Source of the DNA: Streptomyces vietnamensis
GTDB taxonomy: Bacteria > Actinomycetota > Actinomycetes > Streptomycetales > Streptomycetaceae
Length of the DNA: 64,000 bases
NCBI RefSeq assembly: GCF_000830005.1
Contig: NZ_CP010407.1
Span: 1,364,001-1,428,000, forward strand
Direction: 5' to 3'
The first letter of the stretch is position 1. Each line of letters opens with the position of its first letter. The translations under genes were made by a program, and so were the position numbers. This document shows, one piece after another, positions 34,149 to 43,911 of the stretch. A model generated the notes under the pieces. The model saw only the letters and a list, made by a program, of their open reading frames with translations. It had not been told where the DNA came from and made no database searches.

Positions 34149-34631
34149 TCAGGAGGCCGACCGGAGGAATTCCTCGCAGAAGGCCTGCTTCCCCTGCTCG
34201 GCCTCCAGAATCTCGAGGAGCTCGCGCGCCTCCTGCCGGCCCCACGGATTGTTGAGGAACTCCCGGTAAATCAGGGTGAGGCCGCCCCGCAGAACCCGGA
34301 AGGTGCAGGCATACAGACTGGAGGATTCGGGGTCCTCGTCCCCACCCTCCCCTGCGGCCAGTTGCAGCATCAGCCACAGAACGTGCTCGGCCTGCTTTGG
34401 CGCCAATCCGTCGGCGAGCATGCCCAGCGCCACCGAGGCCACGGCCGGCGCTGGGTCCTTCAGGAACGAGGCCTCAAACGCGTGTCCGTCCATGGCGTGC
34501 AGCGCAGCCGGGGCGCCGGTGAGGACGTCCTCCATCAGCCCGTTGAGCAGGTGGGGGGCGGGCAGGCCGCAGCCGCACCGGATCGCAGCCCAGTCGTGTC
34601 GGCGAATCTCCGCCCGCGCGATACTCAGCAT
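34149..34631 (-). CDS. Immunity-like protein with DW-CGCG motif (paralogue A), fused to IS5 remnant
   Basis: 160 residues from ATG 34631 (MLSIARAEIRRHDW); GGGA lies close upstream. It contains RCGCGLPAPHLL, a helical core and the ending LEILEAEQGKQAFCEEFL, and shares motif order with the 33036 product. Predicted cytosolic immunity protein, possibly for a toxin tip no longer present. The frame continues upstream without a stop into 56 codons of an IS5-type transposase N terminus, giving a possible 216-residue chimera from ATG 34799. Which product is made is unclear. Confidence 0.68.
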   Translation of the reverse strand: MLSIARAEIRRHDWAAIRCGCGLPAPHLLNGLMEDVLTGAPAALHAMDGHAFEASFLKDPAPAVASVALGMLADGLAPKQAEHVLWLMLQLAAGEGGDEDPESSSLYACTFRVLRGGLTLIYREFLNNPWGRQEARELLEILEAEQGKQAFCEEFLRSAS

Positions 34632-34799
34632 CTTTCCCAACTCGGTCGGTATCTCCCGCCACTGCCCGCCCGTCCTGAACCGCCAGATCACGCCCTCGAA
34701 CTGCTGCCGCAGCCGCTCAGGGTACGGACCGTACTCCCTGATCGGCAGGTACGGCTCGATGAACTCCCACTCCGGATCGGCTAGCTGCACTCGCGTCAT
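34632..34799 (-). pseudogene. IS5-family transposase, N-terminal remnant
   Basis: 56 codons (MTRVQLADPEWEFIEPYLP, then YGPYPERLRQQFEGVIW and RTGGQWREIPTELG) match the N-terminal domain of IS5-group transposases. The catalytic domain is missing; the frame runs directly into the immunity-like gene. No terminal inverted repeat found. It marks an insertion followed by deletion between the Imm1 and paralogue A genes. Confidence 0.78.
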
Positions 34800-34930
34800 G
34801 CAAGAAGCTCTACCAATCCAGGCCCCACGGCGAGGACGCCTCCCGGAGATTGATCACGACTCGATATACACCCTAGTACACATAAGATCAGCAGATCACA
34901 CCGAATGAATCTCAAGAGCTCCGGGCACGA

Positions 34931-35365
34931 TTACCACAAATCCGATGTCTTCCATTCGACGCACGCTGGCACGTTCCCGCCTGTCAATAGGAACTCTTTC
35001 AGCGCCTCTCGCACAAGCGCGATGGGGACTTCGCAGTTCTCTGGATACTCCATCGGATGCCCGGCGAGAAAATAAGCAGTCACTGGTTCACTTCCAGGCA
35101 TACCAGCCGTGAAGATGTTCCCCACATCTCCATCCATGAAAGCAATGATCCCAGCGTTTCGGTCGCGGGAAACACCGACCATGACCTCATGGTCGGGGAA
35201 CCCAGATGGCAACAGCGGCCGATCCAACGAGTGGAGTTGCGCGAGGTTGTGGTCCGCCGGCCCCGACATCAAGTCGTCGATCAGCCTGTCAACGGCCTCC
35301 GGAGATGCGATGATCACCGGATCCCGCGCATGCTCTTTCCGATAGTACGCGTCAAGGCTCGTCAT
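34931..35365 (-). CDS. Imm1 family immunity protein (cognate of the deaminase toxin)
   Basis: 144 residues, cytosolic, acidic. Features of Imm1 are LIDDLMSGPADHNLAQLHSLDR, a central VGVSRDRNAGIIAFMDG, and the C-terminal VPIALVREALKEFLLTG with VEW. Imm1 members neutralise SCP1.201/DddA-type deaminases, the class predicted for the toxin tip next door. Its ATG overlaps the toxin stop as ATGA, so it is made in step with the toxin. The 131 nt beyond its stop are AT-rich and hold no gene. Confidence 0.85.
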   Translation of the reverse strand: MTSLDAYYRKEHARDPVIIASPEAVDRLIDDLMSGPADHNLAQLHSLDRPLLPSGFPDHEVMVGVSRDRNAGIIAFMDGDVGNIFTAGMPGSEPVTAYFLAGHPMEYPENCEVPIALVREALKEFLLTGGNVPACVEWKTSDLW

Positions 35366-38300
35366 CGTTTCCCTCCCCAAGTGACTTGGTCCCATTCGCC
35401 ATTACTGTCCATCCAGTGGACCGTCAATTTTTTATCCCCAAGCAGCGCATTCATGAGGCCGTCCTGACAGCCAAGGACTGGTGCCCCGCAGGGGCCGCCC
35501 GGGTGATTGATCACAATCTCCACGCTTGAGATCGAGTCATCAGCCAGCATCATGGCAGCAATCTTCTGTTCGGCGTGATCAGCAAAGCCAGAACCGGCTC
35601 GACCTCTCAGCAGGCCAAGGCCCCGAAGCCTCTCGTTGACGATACCAATCAACTTACTATCCGCCTGACGCATTCCACTGGCAGTCACCATAGGCTCACC
35701 ATTATTGTCCACACCCCGAGCGACCGTGATGTTGTCGGGAAGTTGAGCGTGCTCGACCTCCCGATCGAAAGTGCCATTGCCGTCAGACCCACACGAATTG
35801 TGGACCAAGATTGGCGTGCCGCCTGCCACAACATAGTACGTGTGAAGTTCATCGACAGTCAGGTTGTAGCGGGTGGCAGCCCCTGGTGCCCGCTGGACCT
35901 TGACGACGTACGCCGTTTTCCCACTGGCCGTCATGAGCTTGTGGCCGGGGATCAGGCCCGCTGCTGCAGTCCAGCTATGGCTGGTTTCATCCCAGAAAGG
36001 GTGCTCTGACGTAGTGTGGATCGTGTCGGCTACACCGTCTGGAAGCCGGATGCTGAGGTCGATCAGATCGCTGTCATCGTGGGCCCAAGTGGCCACGACC
36101 GTGCGTGATCCCTCGTCTTCACCAGAGTCAGGATCGGCTGCTTCAACCTTGTCGCCTGCGGTGATCTCGGCGATCGGCTTGGCCGTGCCGCCCTCCATGA
36201 GTACGGGGGTTTCAGGCGAGAAGCTGCAGGTGGTGCCGGAGTTTCCGGTGCTTGGTTCGTCCGCGTGAGTCGAGGCACTTGCTGAGGACTCCGCCGCGTC
36301 CTGGGGAGTGCTACCCCTCTTGGGGGCCGCTGCGTTAGCGCCCGCCACGTCCTCAGTGGCGGCCTTCGCCGCGCCGCCGGCCGAGGCCGCGCCCTTGGGG
36401 CCTGCGGAGCTGGCTTCGCCCGAGGCCTTGGCTGCACCCGAGGCCTTGGCCGCGGCGAAGGCTGCTGATCCCTCGCCCTCCACGGCCGGATGGAAACTGG
36501 CTACCGCACCACAACCCATGGCCGCGCAGTCACCGCCGACGGCGCCCGTGACGATGCCCGCCGCCTCACCCGTTGCGAGCACACAGCCCGGCGCAAGAAT
36601 CGGGGCTCCCGCACAGCCGGTCCAGAGCACGGCCACGACCACGACTACAACCACGACCACAACCACGGCCTCGATGACCGGAAGGGCCTTATTCAGGTAG
36701 TGGCCGGTGCAGTCCCAGAATCCGTCACAGTCGTCATCGTCACTACCGCCGCCGCCAGAGGACGTGGTGGTGATCGTCTCGGTCTTTTTCTCCTTCTTGG
36801 TGATTGTGGGATGGCCGGGGTTCTGGCCGTAGCCGTCGCAGAGGTCCTTGGGGCAGGCGCCGCTAGGGTCACTCGTGCTGGCGGGATTGTCAGCGGCGTA
36901 GGTATAGCCGCCCATCTGGTTGGGGTCGCCGGCCTGAAAGACCGGGTCCGGGCTCAGGAACCGGCCCGTGGCAGAGTCGTAGTTACGGACACCGAGCAGG
37001 TTCAGGCCCGTAGAGGTGTCCAGCGGCTGGCCGAGGAATCCGCGGTTCTCGTCCGGGGACACCCAGGAGGTGGGTTTCGGGCCGCGTGTGTTGCCGTAGG
37101 GGTCGTAGTAGCGGCGTGTCGCGAGGAGGGTGCCGGCCTCGACGGACGTCGTCGATGTTCCCTGTGCGTTCGGAACCTGGTAGGAGACGGCGCCTGTGCT
37201 GGTGCGCGTAATGGTGGTGCCATCTGGGCCTGTGTAGTGGCGCAGGCCGGTCCAGGTCTTGGCCGCGACGTTCAGGGTGATCTGCTCGGCACCGCCGAAG
37301 AGGTACAGGATGCGGGTCTTGTCGGTGCTACCGGCCATGCTGGTCTGGATGAGTAGCTGGCCGTCGGCGTCGTACAGGTACTTGCTGGTGTTGCTGGTGG
37401 TTCCGGTCGGAGTGGTGACGGCGGCCGTCCGGCCCTCGGCGTCGTATGTGAGGGTCTGGGTCTGGCCGGCGGGGACAGCGCCGGTGGTGGAGGTGGTCCA
37501 CACCTGGCCGGCGCTGCCGCAGGCGTCCAGCTTGAGCTGAGTGCCTGCGGTGGCGCTGGCGGCCGGGTCGGTCAGGCAGACCGTGCTGTTGGCCGCATTG
37601 ACCAGGGTGCCGGTGGTGGTTGCCTTCCACTTCTGTGTGGCGTCCGCGCTACAGGTGTCGATCACCACGAGGGTGCCCGCGGCGGTCGCGTTGGCGACCG
37701 TGTCCAGGCACATGCCGAGCACCTTGACAGTGCCGTCCGTGCCGACGGTCCACTTCTGCGCGGTGCTGGTGCCCGAGCAGGTACCGACCTGGACCTTGGT
37801 GCCGGCGGTGACGGCGCCGCCCGCCGTCTCGATGCAGAGCTTGCCGCCACCGGAGATGGTGAAGCCAGTGGTCAGCGGGCCGGTCGTGGCGACCTTCCGG
37901 CTGACGGTCTTGCCGCTGTTCTTGTTGCCGTACGCCGGGTCGGCGTAGCCGTTGGTCCACGAGGCGCTGCCGGTGGCCGGGTTGTTGTTGACCGTGGCAC
38001 CCGCCTGGTTGGGCAGGTTGGCGGCCGCGGTGCCGTCGGCTCCGGTGTACGCGATGGACTGGGTGGTGTCGGCGAGCGCGTTACCGCCCGGGTCGTGGTT
38101 GACCATGCCGGTGCGGTCACCGAGCTGGTCGAAGGTGTATGTCTGCCAGTACGGGGCCGGGCCGCCGACCGTGGTGGTCTTGATCTGGCCGGAGCTGGTG
38201 GTCTGGACCTTGGCGGTATTGCAGCCGCCGACTGCGCCCACCGGAGCCGCCGACGGAGAGGTGATCCCCGCGGTGTCCGTCCAGGCCTGGGTCAGGCGCT

Positions 38301-41300
38301 GGAAGGAGTCGTAGGTGAAGCACTGGGTGTCGTGCGTGGTGTTGTTCTGCAGGTCGTCGATCGCGGTGATCTCGCCGGCCTGGTTGTAGCGGTAATTCAC
38401 GACATCGAGAGCGGTGGTTGAGGTCTGCGCCATGCTGCTGGTCTGCAGGACCCGGCCGGTCGTGCCGTCGTACTGAGCGAAGGTGGCCAGCTGCTTGCCG
38501 CCAGGACCGTAGTTGGTCTGCTGGACGCGGCCGAACGCGTCGTGCACGGTCGTGGAGAGGTAGGCGGGGGTGTTGGCCGCGTTGATGTACCCGCCGAAGG
38601 TGTCCAGGTTGCCCTGCTGGGTGTATCCGTAGTCGACGTCTTCCATCGGCAGGTTGCCGTCGGCCTGGTAGTAGGTGGTGGACAGCAGACCGAGCGTGGG
38701 TGTGTAGGCGGCGGCCATCGTGTATGTGACGGTGCCGCTCGCGGGCGCTGCGGACTGCCCCGCGGCTGCGAAGCCCTCCGTCGCCGGGATGGTCAGGGTG
38801 TTGCCCGTCGGCTGGTAGGCCGTGTTGTAGCCGGTGACGGCCTTGGTGTACGCCTTGCCGGATGCACCGCCCACATAGCGGGTCGAGGAGGTCGGGTACC
38901 CCTTGGCCAGGGTGTCGTACACCCAGCTCGCCTGCTGCTTGGCCGGTTCCGGGGTCTCCTGCCACGCGCCGGAGTACTCGCCGGTGCGCCGGTTGTTCCA
39001 GTCGTAGGTGAAGGACAGCACCTGGCCGCGCGGGTCGGTGGTCTGGAGCAGGTTGCCGGCGAGGTCGTACTTGTCGAATGTGCTGGTACCGGTGTTGGGG
39101 TCGATCTGCGAGACCTTCTGGCCCAGGAAGTTGTACGTGCTGGACCAGGTGTTGCCCGCGTTGTCCTTGACCGTGGCGACCTGGCCGCCCGGCGTGTACG
39201 TGTACGTCGTCGTCGCGTTGGCCGCCGGAACCCCGTTGACGGTGCCCTTCTGCCACAGCACCGTGCTGTTGTCGCTGGCGACCACGGCCACTGTGGAGTC
39301 GGTACGCACCCGGAACGTGGAGCCGGTCGTGGCCGCCAGGCCCGTCGTCCACTTCGAGACGTTGGACGTGGTGTACACCGCGAGGTTGCCGTCGCTGCCG
39401 AACTTGGCGTAGGCGCCGGGGTTGCCTGCGGTGCCGCTGGACCAGATCGTCTTGCCGGTGGCCAGCCCGCTCAGCACCAGGTTGCCGTCCGCCTGCATGA
39501 CCAGGCGCACGGTGTTCGAGGCGATCGAGGTACCCGAGGGGATGATGTCTCCGCTGCGGAGGGTCACCGTCCCGCCGGTGTTCTTGACCACGCTGCGGAC
39601 GGTTTGTCCCAGCCCGTTGGTGAACACGGCCGTGGACCGCCCGCCCGCGGAGGGGATGTTGTCCGTCTCGTCGGCGCCGGGGTAGCTGGTCGAGGTGTGC
39701 CACTGCTCGATGGCCTGGTGCCACAGGGTCGACCTGGTGGACCGGCCCTGGCCGTCGTACGTCGTGGTGGTCTCGGCCGGGATCTGGTTCTCGTTGGCCG
39801 CGAAGAGCGTGCTGGAGGGCCCGGTGGTCGGCTCGTAGTACGGGGCGTACGAGGTGACCGGCCAGCCGTGCGAATCGTAGAACGTGTCGGCCACGATCCG
39901 GCCGGTGTCGTTGTCGCCCTGCGGCATGCTCTGCGACTGGCGCGGCTGGAGCATGCCGTCGTAGATCGAGATGCTGGTGGCGTATGTGCCGTCCTCGCGC
40001 AGGGTCTTGGTGGTCACCGAGGTCGGTGCGCCGGGCTGGGTGACCGTGCCACCGGGGGCCGCGACGGCGCCCGGGTTCACGGAGTAGCTGAAGGTGCGGT
40101 CGGCGCTCTTGCCGGCTCCCTTGTCACGGCCGGGTAGCCACACGGCGGTGCGGCGGCCGAGCGCGTCGTACGTGATGTCGGTCTTGCGCCCGTTCACGTC
40201 GACGTGCTGGGTCTCCAGCCCGCGCAGCGGGGAGTGCGTGGAACTGACCACCCAGTTCTGGCTGTTGGTGGTCTTGACCGTGGTGGGGTTGGTGGTCTTG
40301 CCGGAGTCGCTCCATGCCGGGGTGAAGTCGGTGTGGGTGTTCTGTCCGGTTGCGTCGAGGGCGTCGGTGATCCGGCCGATGTCGTCGTACTTCATGGCGG
40401 CCGTGGGCTGCCAGTTCTCGTTGGTTCCGGTGAAGCCGGTGGCCATCTGCGTGCCGGTGACCGTGGCTGTGGCCGAGACCTGGCCGAAGGTCCCGAGCCC
40501 TGTGAGGGTGCCGTCGCCCTTGTAGTAGATCTTCCGGTCGGACAGCAGGTTCGAGGCATCCACGGCCGTGCCGCAGGGCCCCTGGACCACGGTGGCCTGG
40601 GCCGGGTACGAGAGCATCTGGGGGTTGGTGGACGGGGCGCTCGCATACGTCGTCGTCGAGCACTTCTCCTGGCTCGGATCGCTGACGTCACCGTGCGCGT
40701 CCGTGCGGGAGAGCCGGCCCTGGGCGTCGTACGTCGTGTCCGTCCGCGTGTGCCGCCAGGTCCCGTCCGCGAGTTTCGCGTAGCCGTGGCTCTGGGTGCT
40801 CTGCATCCGCCGGGCCACGAGCGGGGGCAAGGTGGACAGGGCCGGTTTGGTCTCGCCCGGGTGCTCCGTCTGCTCCCAGCCGCTCCACGCGGTCTGGGGA
40901 ACGGTCGCGGTGTCGGTGGAGGTGAAGGGGCCGTTCACGCTGGTGGACGTGATCGAGCCGCCTGCCGCCGTGTAGATGTCCTTCTGGAGCTCGGTACCCG
41001 CCAGCTGGTCGGCGTCGGTGACGGTCTGGACGACCACGCCGTCGACCTTGGCGTCCAAGGTCACCGAGCGGCGGGTGCCGTCGGCCTTGTAGTCGCCGTC
41101 CATGCCCTGGAGGTACGTGGAGACCGTCTGCGTGACGGGCTCGGGGGCGCGGCCGGTCTGGACCGTCACCGTGCGGAAGCCGCGGAACTGGTTCCAGGTG
41201 CGGTACTGGTCGTCCGTGAAGGCAGAATCGTCGCGGTGCCATGCGGCGCCCGCATAACTGTACGTAGCCACGCGGGCCGCGGAACCGGCCGGGGCCGCCG

Positions 41301-43911
41301 TGCCGTTCGGCTTGTACGTCGACGCGATCGTCAGGTCCGAGGTGGTGACCTGACGGACCGTGACCTTGTTGAACCAGTCCTCGATCGGCTTCGAGGCGCC
41401 CGGAACGGTCCAGTACACCGGGTAGCAGGAGTTGGTGTTCGAGTCCGCACTGGCGAAGGACAGCGTTTTGCCCGCACAGGGGGTGAGGTTGTAGTCGACG
41501 GCGATCGACTCGCCGGTCTCCGTCTGGATCGAGGAGATGCGGGGGTGATAAAGCGGCGGGGCTGACGGCATCACGTCGTTGACGCGGTTATCGATCTCCG
41601 TGCCCGTGAACGCCACCTTGTTCAAGGTGATGTCACTGTTGCCGTTCCCGTAGGTGTCCTTGCCCGTGTGCTGGACTGTCTGGAGCCACATGACCGCCTG
41701 GAGGAAACCGGAGTGCTCCGGGTCGACGGAGGTGCCGGTGACCGGGTCGGCGGTTCCGCCGGCGTCGGAGAAGACGTGCCCGAGCTGGTAGGAGTCGACC
41801 GGAACCAAACCCTTGTCGGTCGTGCCCTCCATGACGTGCACCTTGGTGGTGATGCTGTCCAGTCGGGTGGTCGACCAGAACGTCGGACCCGCGATCACGC
41901 ACACGTCCTTGGGAACAGTCGTAGCGCCGTCCGGAATCGTCGTGGTGTCCGTGGAGTCGCAGTGCAGGTCCCACGGCGTGTCGGGCCAGTGCGGAGAGGT
42001 CTCGTCCTTAAGGTTTCCGGCAGAGCAGTCCGTGAACGTAGCGGTCGGCTGACAGCGCTGCTTGGAGTTGAAGAGGACCTGGGCCGAGGGGGTACGTTTG
42101 GCCAGAGCGTCGTCGAGCGTGTAGCCGTACGAAATCGAGGTGAGCGTGCCTCCCCGAATGTAGGAAGTCAGCGTGCCGAAGTCGCCGTCGGCTGCCTGGC
42201 CTCCGCCGAGGCTGTAGTAGTTGGATTCCGTGGAGTAGTCGTATCGCTGGATGAGGCCGTTGGGCGAGACGACGAAGTCGAGGTTCCAGCGCCAGCCCTC
42301 GGGCTTGGCACACCGAGATGCCTTGCCCTTGGCCGAGTCGTAGCACGGGTCACCCGACTGTGGGTGGAAGACCGGCTCGCCCCAGGCGGAGTCGGTGCTG
42401 TCGTCTGTGGGGGTGCCGGACTGCGGGACGGCTGCGGTGCCCACGCCGGCGGGCGCGTGGTTCGAGCCGAAGTAGGCGGCCGAGCCGTCGGTGGTCAGGA
42501 CGCGGAAGTAGGTGCCGTCCTGAAGGCCGTTGGCAGCACCGGAGAGCTCCTGGACGATGGTGCCGTCGTCGCCGCGCAGCTTCCACTGGCGCAGCAGGCC
42601 GGGGACGTCCGAATCCTTGGTATCCGGTATGAGGACTCCGGAGTGCGGGCCGAAGGAGATCTGGGCATTGGCGCCGGTCCAGCAGTTGTCGGCGGAGCCC
42701 TTGAGGATCTTGTCGCCGTTGCCGTCGCGGAGGCTTCCGCAGCCGCGGTAGGTGCGCTCGACGAAGCCGGGGTCGTAGTTCCAGCCGTCGCCGATCCAGG
42801 AGGACTGGGAGTTTCGGGCCGAGGTCTCTCCATCCACCGCCTGGGAGTCGTAGGAGAGTGCGACGGAGGGCGCGTTGCCTCCCAGGCCGGCGGGGACGGA
42901 GATCGGATACGAGTAGGTGAAGGATCCGGTTCCGCTGGCCTGCCAGCTGCCCGAGGGGTTGAGGGAGGTGGCTGCGTAGTCCCCCTGCGAGCCGCCACTG
43001 CCGGAAGTCACCGCAAGGGCCGTGCCCTCGGACGCCTGGGCGGAAGTCGCGGTCATCGACGCCGCGCCGGCACCCTCAGTGGTGGCCGTATCGAGCCTGA
43101 TGGTGGCGGTGAGCTGGTCTGCCGTGGCCCGGTTGGTGAAGGGGACCGCGGTGCGGGTACGACACTGGGCCAGCTGTGGAGTTGTGAGGGCGCAGGCAGG
43201 CATCCGGACGAGCTGGAGGCGAGAGCCGTATCCACCGCCGTACGCCTTGGCAAGGGTGCTGTAGTCGATGACGACCTGGACCTCGCCAGATGCTTCCGTC
43301 GACTCGGAGGGGGCCAATGCGAGCAGCATGCCGTTGACGCCGACTTCGAGGGCTCGCTCATGCGGGGCTACCCGGACGCGGACACCGGCTGGCGATGCGG
43401 GGCGCTTACCGTACGCGGAGGCCTTGCCGGATCCGCCGGGTGCCACCCACACGGGCAGGGCACCCGCCTTGATGAGGCCGTTCCCGGACTTTTTTGCGCC
43501 CTCAGTCGACTTGGCACCGTCACTTGGAACCGCGCCGGCGCCGAGCTGGACCGTTGCGGAACCGGCCTTCGGCCAGGAAGGCTGAGGAGCCTGGTAGGGC
43601 TTCAACGGCCGGTAGCCGCTGGGGCGCCCCGGCATCGGGCCTTTCGACAGTTCGTGCCCGGTCACTCCGGCAATCGAAGGTACTGGCTTCGGGTTCCAGA
43701 CCTGCCCCTTGAAGGTGTAGTGCCCGGCCTGCCCCCCACGCCCCTCCCAGTCGTCCCTGTCACCGGTTCCCGGCAGCCTGAGCGTGACCCCCTGAGCGGA
43801 CGAAAGCGGCAGAATCAGAGCCAGAGTGGTGAGAAGTGCTATGCCCAGAAGCGGCCTTCCACCCCAAAGCCGGAGTCTCTTGCCTGTAGATCTTCGACGT
43901 CGACTTGCCAC
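35362..43911 (-). CDS. Secreted RHS polymorphic toxin with HINT and DddA-like deaminase tip
   Basis: 2849 residues. A hydrophobic export segment (about 20-40) is followed by an SpvB/RHS-type N-terminal region (SYPISVPAGLGGNAPSVALS), YD-repeat shell, a B-lectin insert (about 1440-1560), a ricin-type lectin insert (about 2010-2140) and the RHS core end LGVRNYDSATGRFLSPDP. A run of 12 valines/alanines forms a membrane-like segment near 2415. Then comes a HINT domain (CSFSPETPVLM to TPILVHNSC) that would release the tip. The last ~140 residues show HAEQ, GGPCGAPVLGC and KLTVHW, the SCP1.201/DddA deaminase zinc and catalytic motifs. GTG 43911 has GGGGAG upstream; GTG 43965 would add 18 residues. 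Confidence 0.9.
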   Translation of the reverse strand: MASRRRRSTGKRLRLWGGRPLLGIALLTTLALILPLSSAQGVTLRLPGTGDRDDWEGRGGQAGHYTFKGQVWNPKPVPSIAGVTGHELSKGPMPGRPSGYRPLKPYQAPQPSWPKAGSATVQLGAGAVPSDGAKSTEGAKKSGNGLIKAGALPVWVAPGGSGKASAYGKRPASPAGVRVRVAPHERALEVGVNGMLLALAPSESTEASGEVQVVIDYSTLAKAYGGGYGSRLQLVRMPACALTTPQLAQCRTRTAVPFTNRATADQLTATIRLDTATTEGAGAASMTATSAQASEGTALAVTSGSGGSQGDYAATSLNPSGSWQASGTGSFTYSYPISVPAGLGGNAPSVALSYDSQAVDGETSARNSQSSWIGDGWNYDPGFVERTYRGCGSLRDGNGDKILKGSADNCWTGANAQISFGPHSGVLIPDTKDSDVPGLLRQWKLRGDDGTIVQELSGAANGLQDGTYFRVLTTDGSAAYFGSNHAPAGVGTAAVPQSGTPTDDSTDSAWGEPVFHPQSGDPCYDSAKGKASRCAKPEGWRWNLDFVVSPNGLIQRYDYSTESNYYSLGGGQAADGDFGTLTSYIRGGTLTSISYGYTLDDALAKRTPSAQVLFNSKQRCQPTATFTDCSAGNLKDETSPHWPDTPWDLHCDSTDTTTIPDGATTVPKDVCVIAGPTFWSTTRLDSITTKVHVMEGTTDKGLVPVDSYQLGHVFSDAGGTADPVTGTSVDPEHSGFLQAVMWLQTVQHTGKDTYGNGNSDITLNKVAFTGTEIDNRVNDVMPSAPPLYHPRISSIQTETGESIAVDYNLTPCAGKTLSFASADSNTNSCYPVYWTVPGASKPIEDWFNKVTVRQVTTSDLTIASTYKPNGTAAPAGSAARVATYSYAGAAWHRDDSAFTDDQYRTWNQFRGFRTVTVQTGRAPEPVTQTVSTYLQGMDGDYKADGTRRSVTLDAKVDGVVVQTVTDADQLAGTELQKDIYTAAGGSITSTSVNGPFTSTDTATVPQTAWSGWEQTEHPGETKPALSTLPPLVARRMQSTQSHGYAKLADGTWRHTRTDTTYDAQGRLSRTDAHGDVSDPSQEKCSTTTYASAPSTNPQMLSYPAQATVVQGPCGTAVDASNLLSDRKIYYKGDGTLTGLGTFGQVSATATVTGTQMATGFTGTNENWQPTAAMKYDDIGRITDALDATGQNTHTDFTPAWSDSGKTTNPTTVKTTNSQNWVVSSTHSPLRGLETQHVDVNGRKTDITYDALGRRTAVWLPGRDKGAGKSADRTFSYSVNPGAVAAPGGTVTQPGAPTSVTTKTLREDGTYATSISIYDGMLQPRQSQSMPQGDNDTGRIVADTFYDSHGWPVTSYAPYYEPTTGPSSTLFAANENQIPAETTTTYDGQGRSTRSTLWHQAIEQWHTSTSYPGADETDNIPSAGGRSTAVFTNGLGQTVRSVVKNTGGTVTLRSGDIIPSGTSIASNTVRLVMQADGNLVLSGLATGKTIWSSGTAGNPGAYAKFGSDGNLAVYTTSNVSKWTTGLAATTGSTFRVRTDSTVAVVASDNSTVLWQKGTVNGVPAANATTTYTYTPGGQVATVKDNAGNTWSSTYNFLGQKVSQIDPNTGTSTFDKYDLAGNLLQTTDPRGQVLSFTYDWNNRRTGEYSGAWQETPEPAKQQASWVYDTLAKGYPTSSTRYVGGASGKAYTKAVTGYNTAYQPTGNTLTIPATEGFAAAGQSAAPASGTVTYTMAAAYTPTLGLLSTTYYQADGNLPMEDVDYGYTQQGNLDTFGGYINAANTPAYLSTTVHDAFGRVQQTNYGPGGKQLATFAQYDGTTGRVLQTSSMAQTSTTALDVVNYRYNQAGEITAIDDLQNNTTHDTQCFTYDSFQRLTQAWTDTAGITSPSAAPVGAVGGCNTAKVQTTSSGQIKTTTVGGPAPYWQTYTFDQLGDRTGMVNHDPGGNALADTTQSIAYTGADGTAAANLPNQAGATVNNNPATGSASWTNGYADPAYGNKNSGKTVSRKVATTGPLTTGFTISGGGKLCIETAGGAVTAGTKVQVGTCSGTSTAQKWTVGTDGTVKVLGMCLDTVANATAAGTLVVIDTCSADATQKWKATTTGTLVNAANSTVCLTDPAASATAGTQLKLDACGSAGQVWTTSTTGAVPAGQTQTLTYDAEGRTAAVTTPTGTTSNTSKYLYDADGQLLIQTSMAGSTDKTRILYLFGGAEQITLNVAAKTWTGLRHYTGPDGTTITRTSTGAVSYQVPNAQGTSTTSVEAGTLLATRRYYDPYGNTRGPKPTSWVSPDENRGFLGQPLDTSTGLNLLGVRNYDSATGRFLSPDPVFQAGDPNQMGGYTYAADNPASTSDPSGACPKDLCDGYGQNPGHPTITKKEKKTETITTTSSGGGGSDDDDCDGFWDCTGHYLNKALPVIEAVVVVVVVVVVVAVLWTGCAGAPILAPGCVLATGEAAGIVTGAVGGDCAAMGCGAVASFHPAVEGEGSAAFAAAKASGAAKASGEASSAGPKGAASAGGAAKAATEDVAGANAAAPKRGSTPQDAAESSASASTHADEPSTGNSGTTCSFSPETPVLMEGGTAKPIAEITAGDKVEAADPDSGEDEGSRTVVATWAHDDSDLIDLSIRLPDGVADTIHTTSEHPFWDETSHSWTAAAGLIPGHKLMTASGKTAYVVKVQRAPGAATRYNLTVDELHTYYVVAGGTPILVHNSCGSDGNGTFDREVEHAQLPDNITVARGVDNNGEPMVTASGMRQADSKLIGIVNERLRGLGLLRGRAGSGFADHAEQKIAAMMLADDSISSVEIVINHPGGPCGAPVLGCQDGLMNALLGDKKLTVHWMDSNGEWDQVTWGGKR

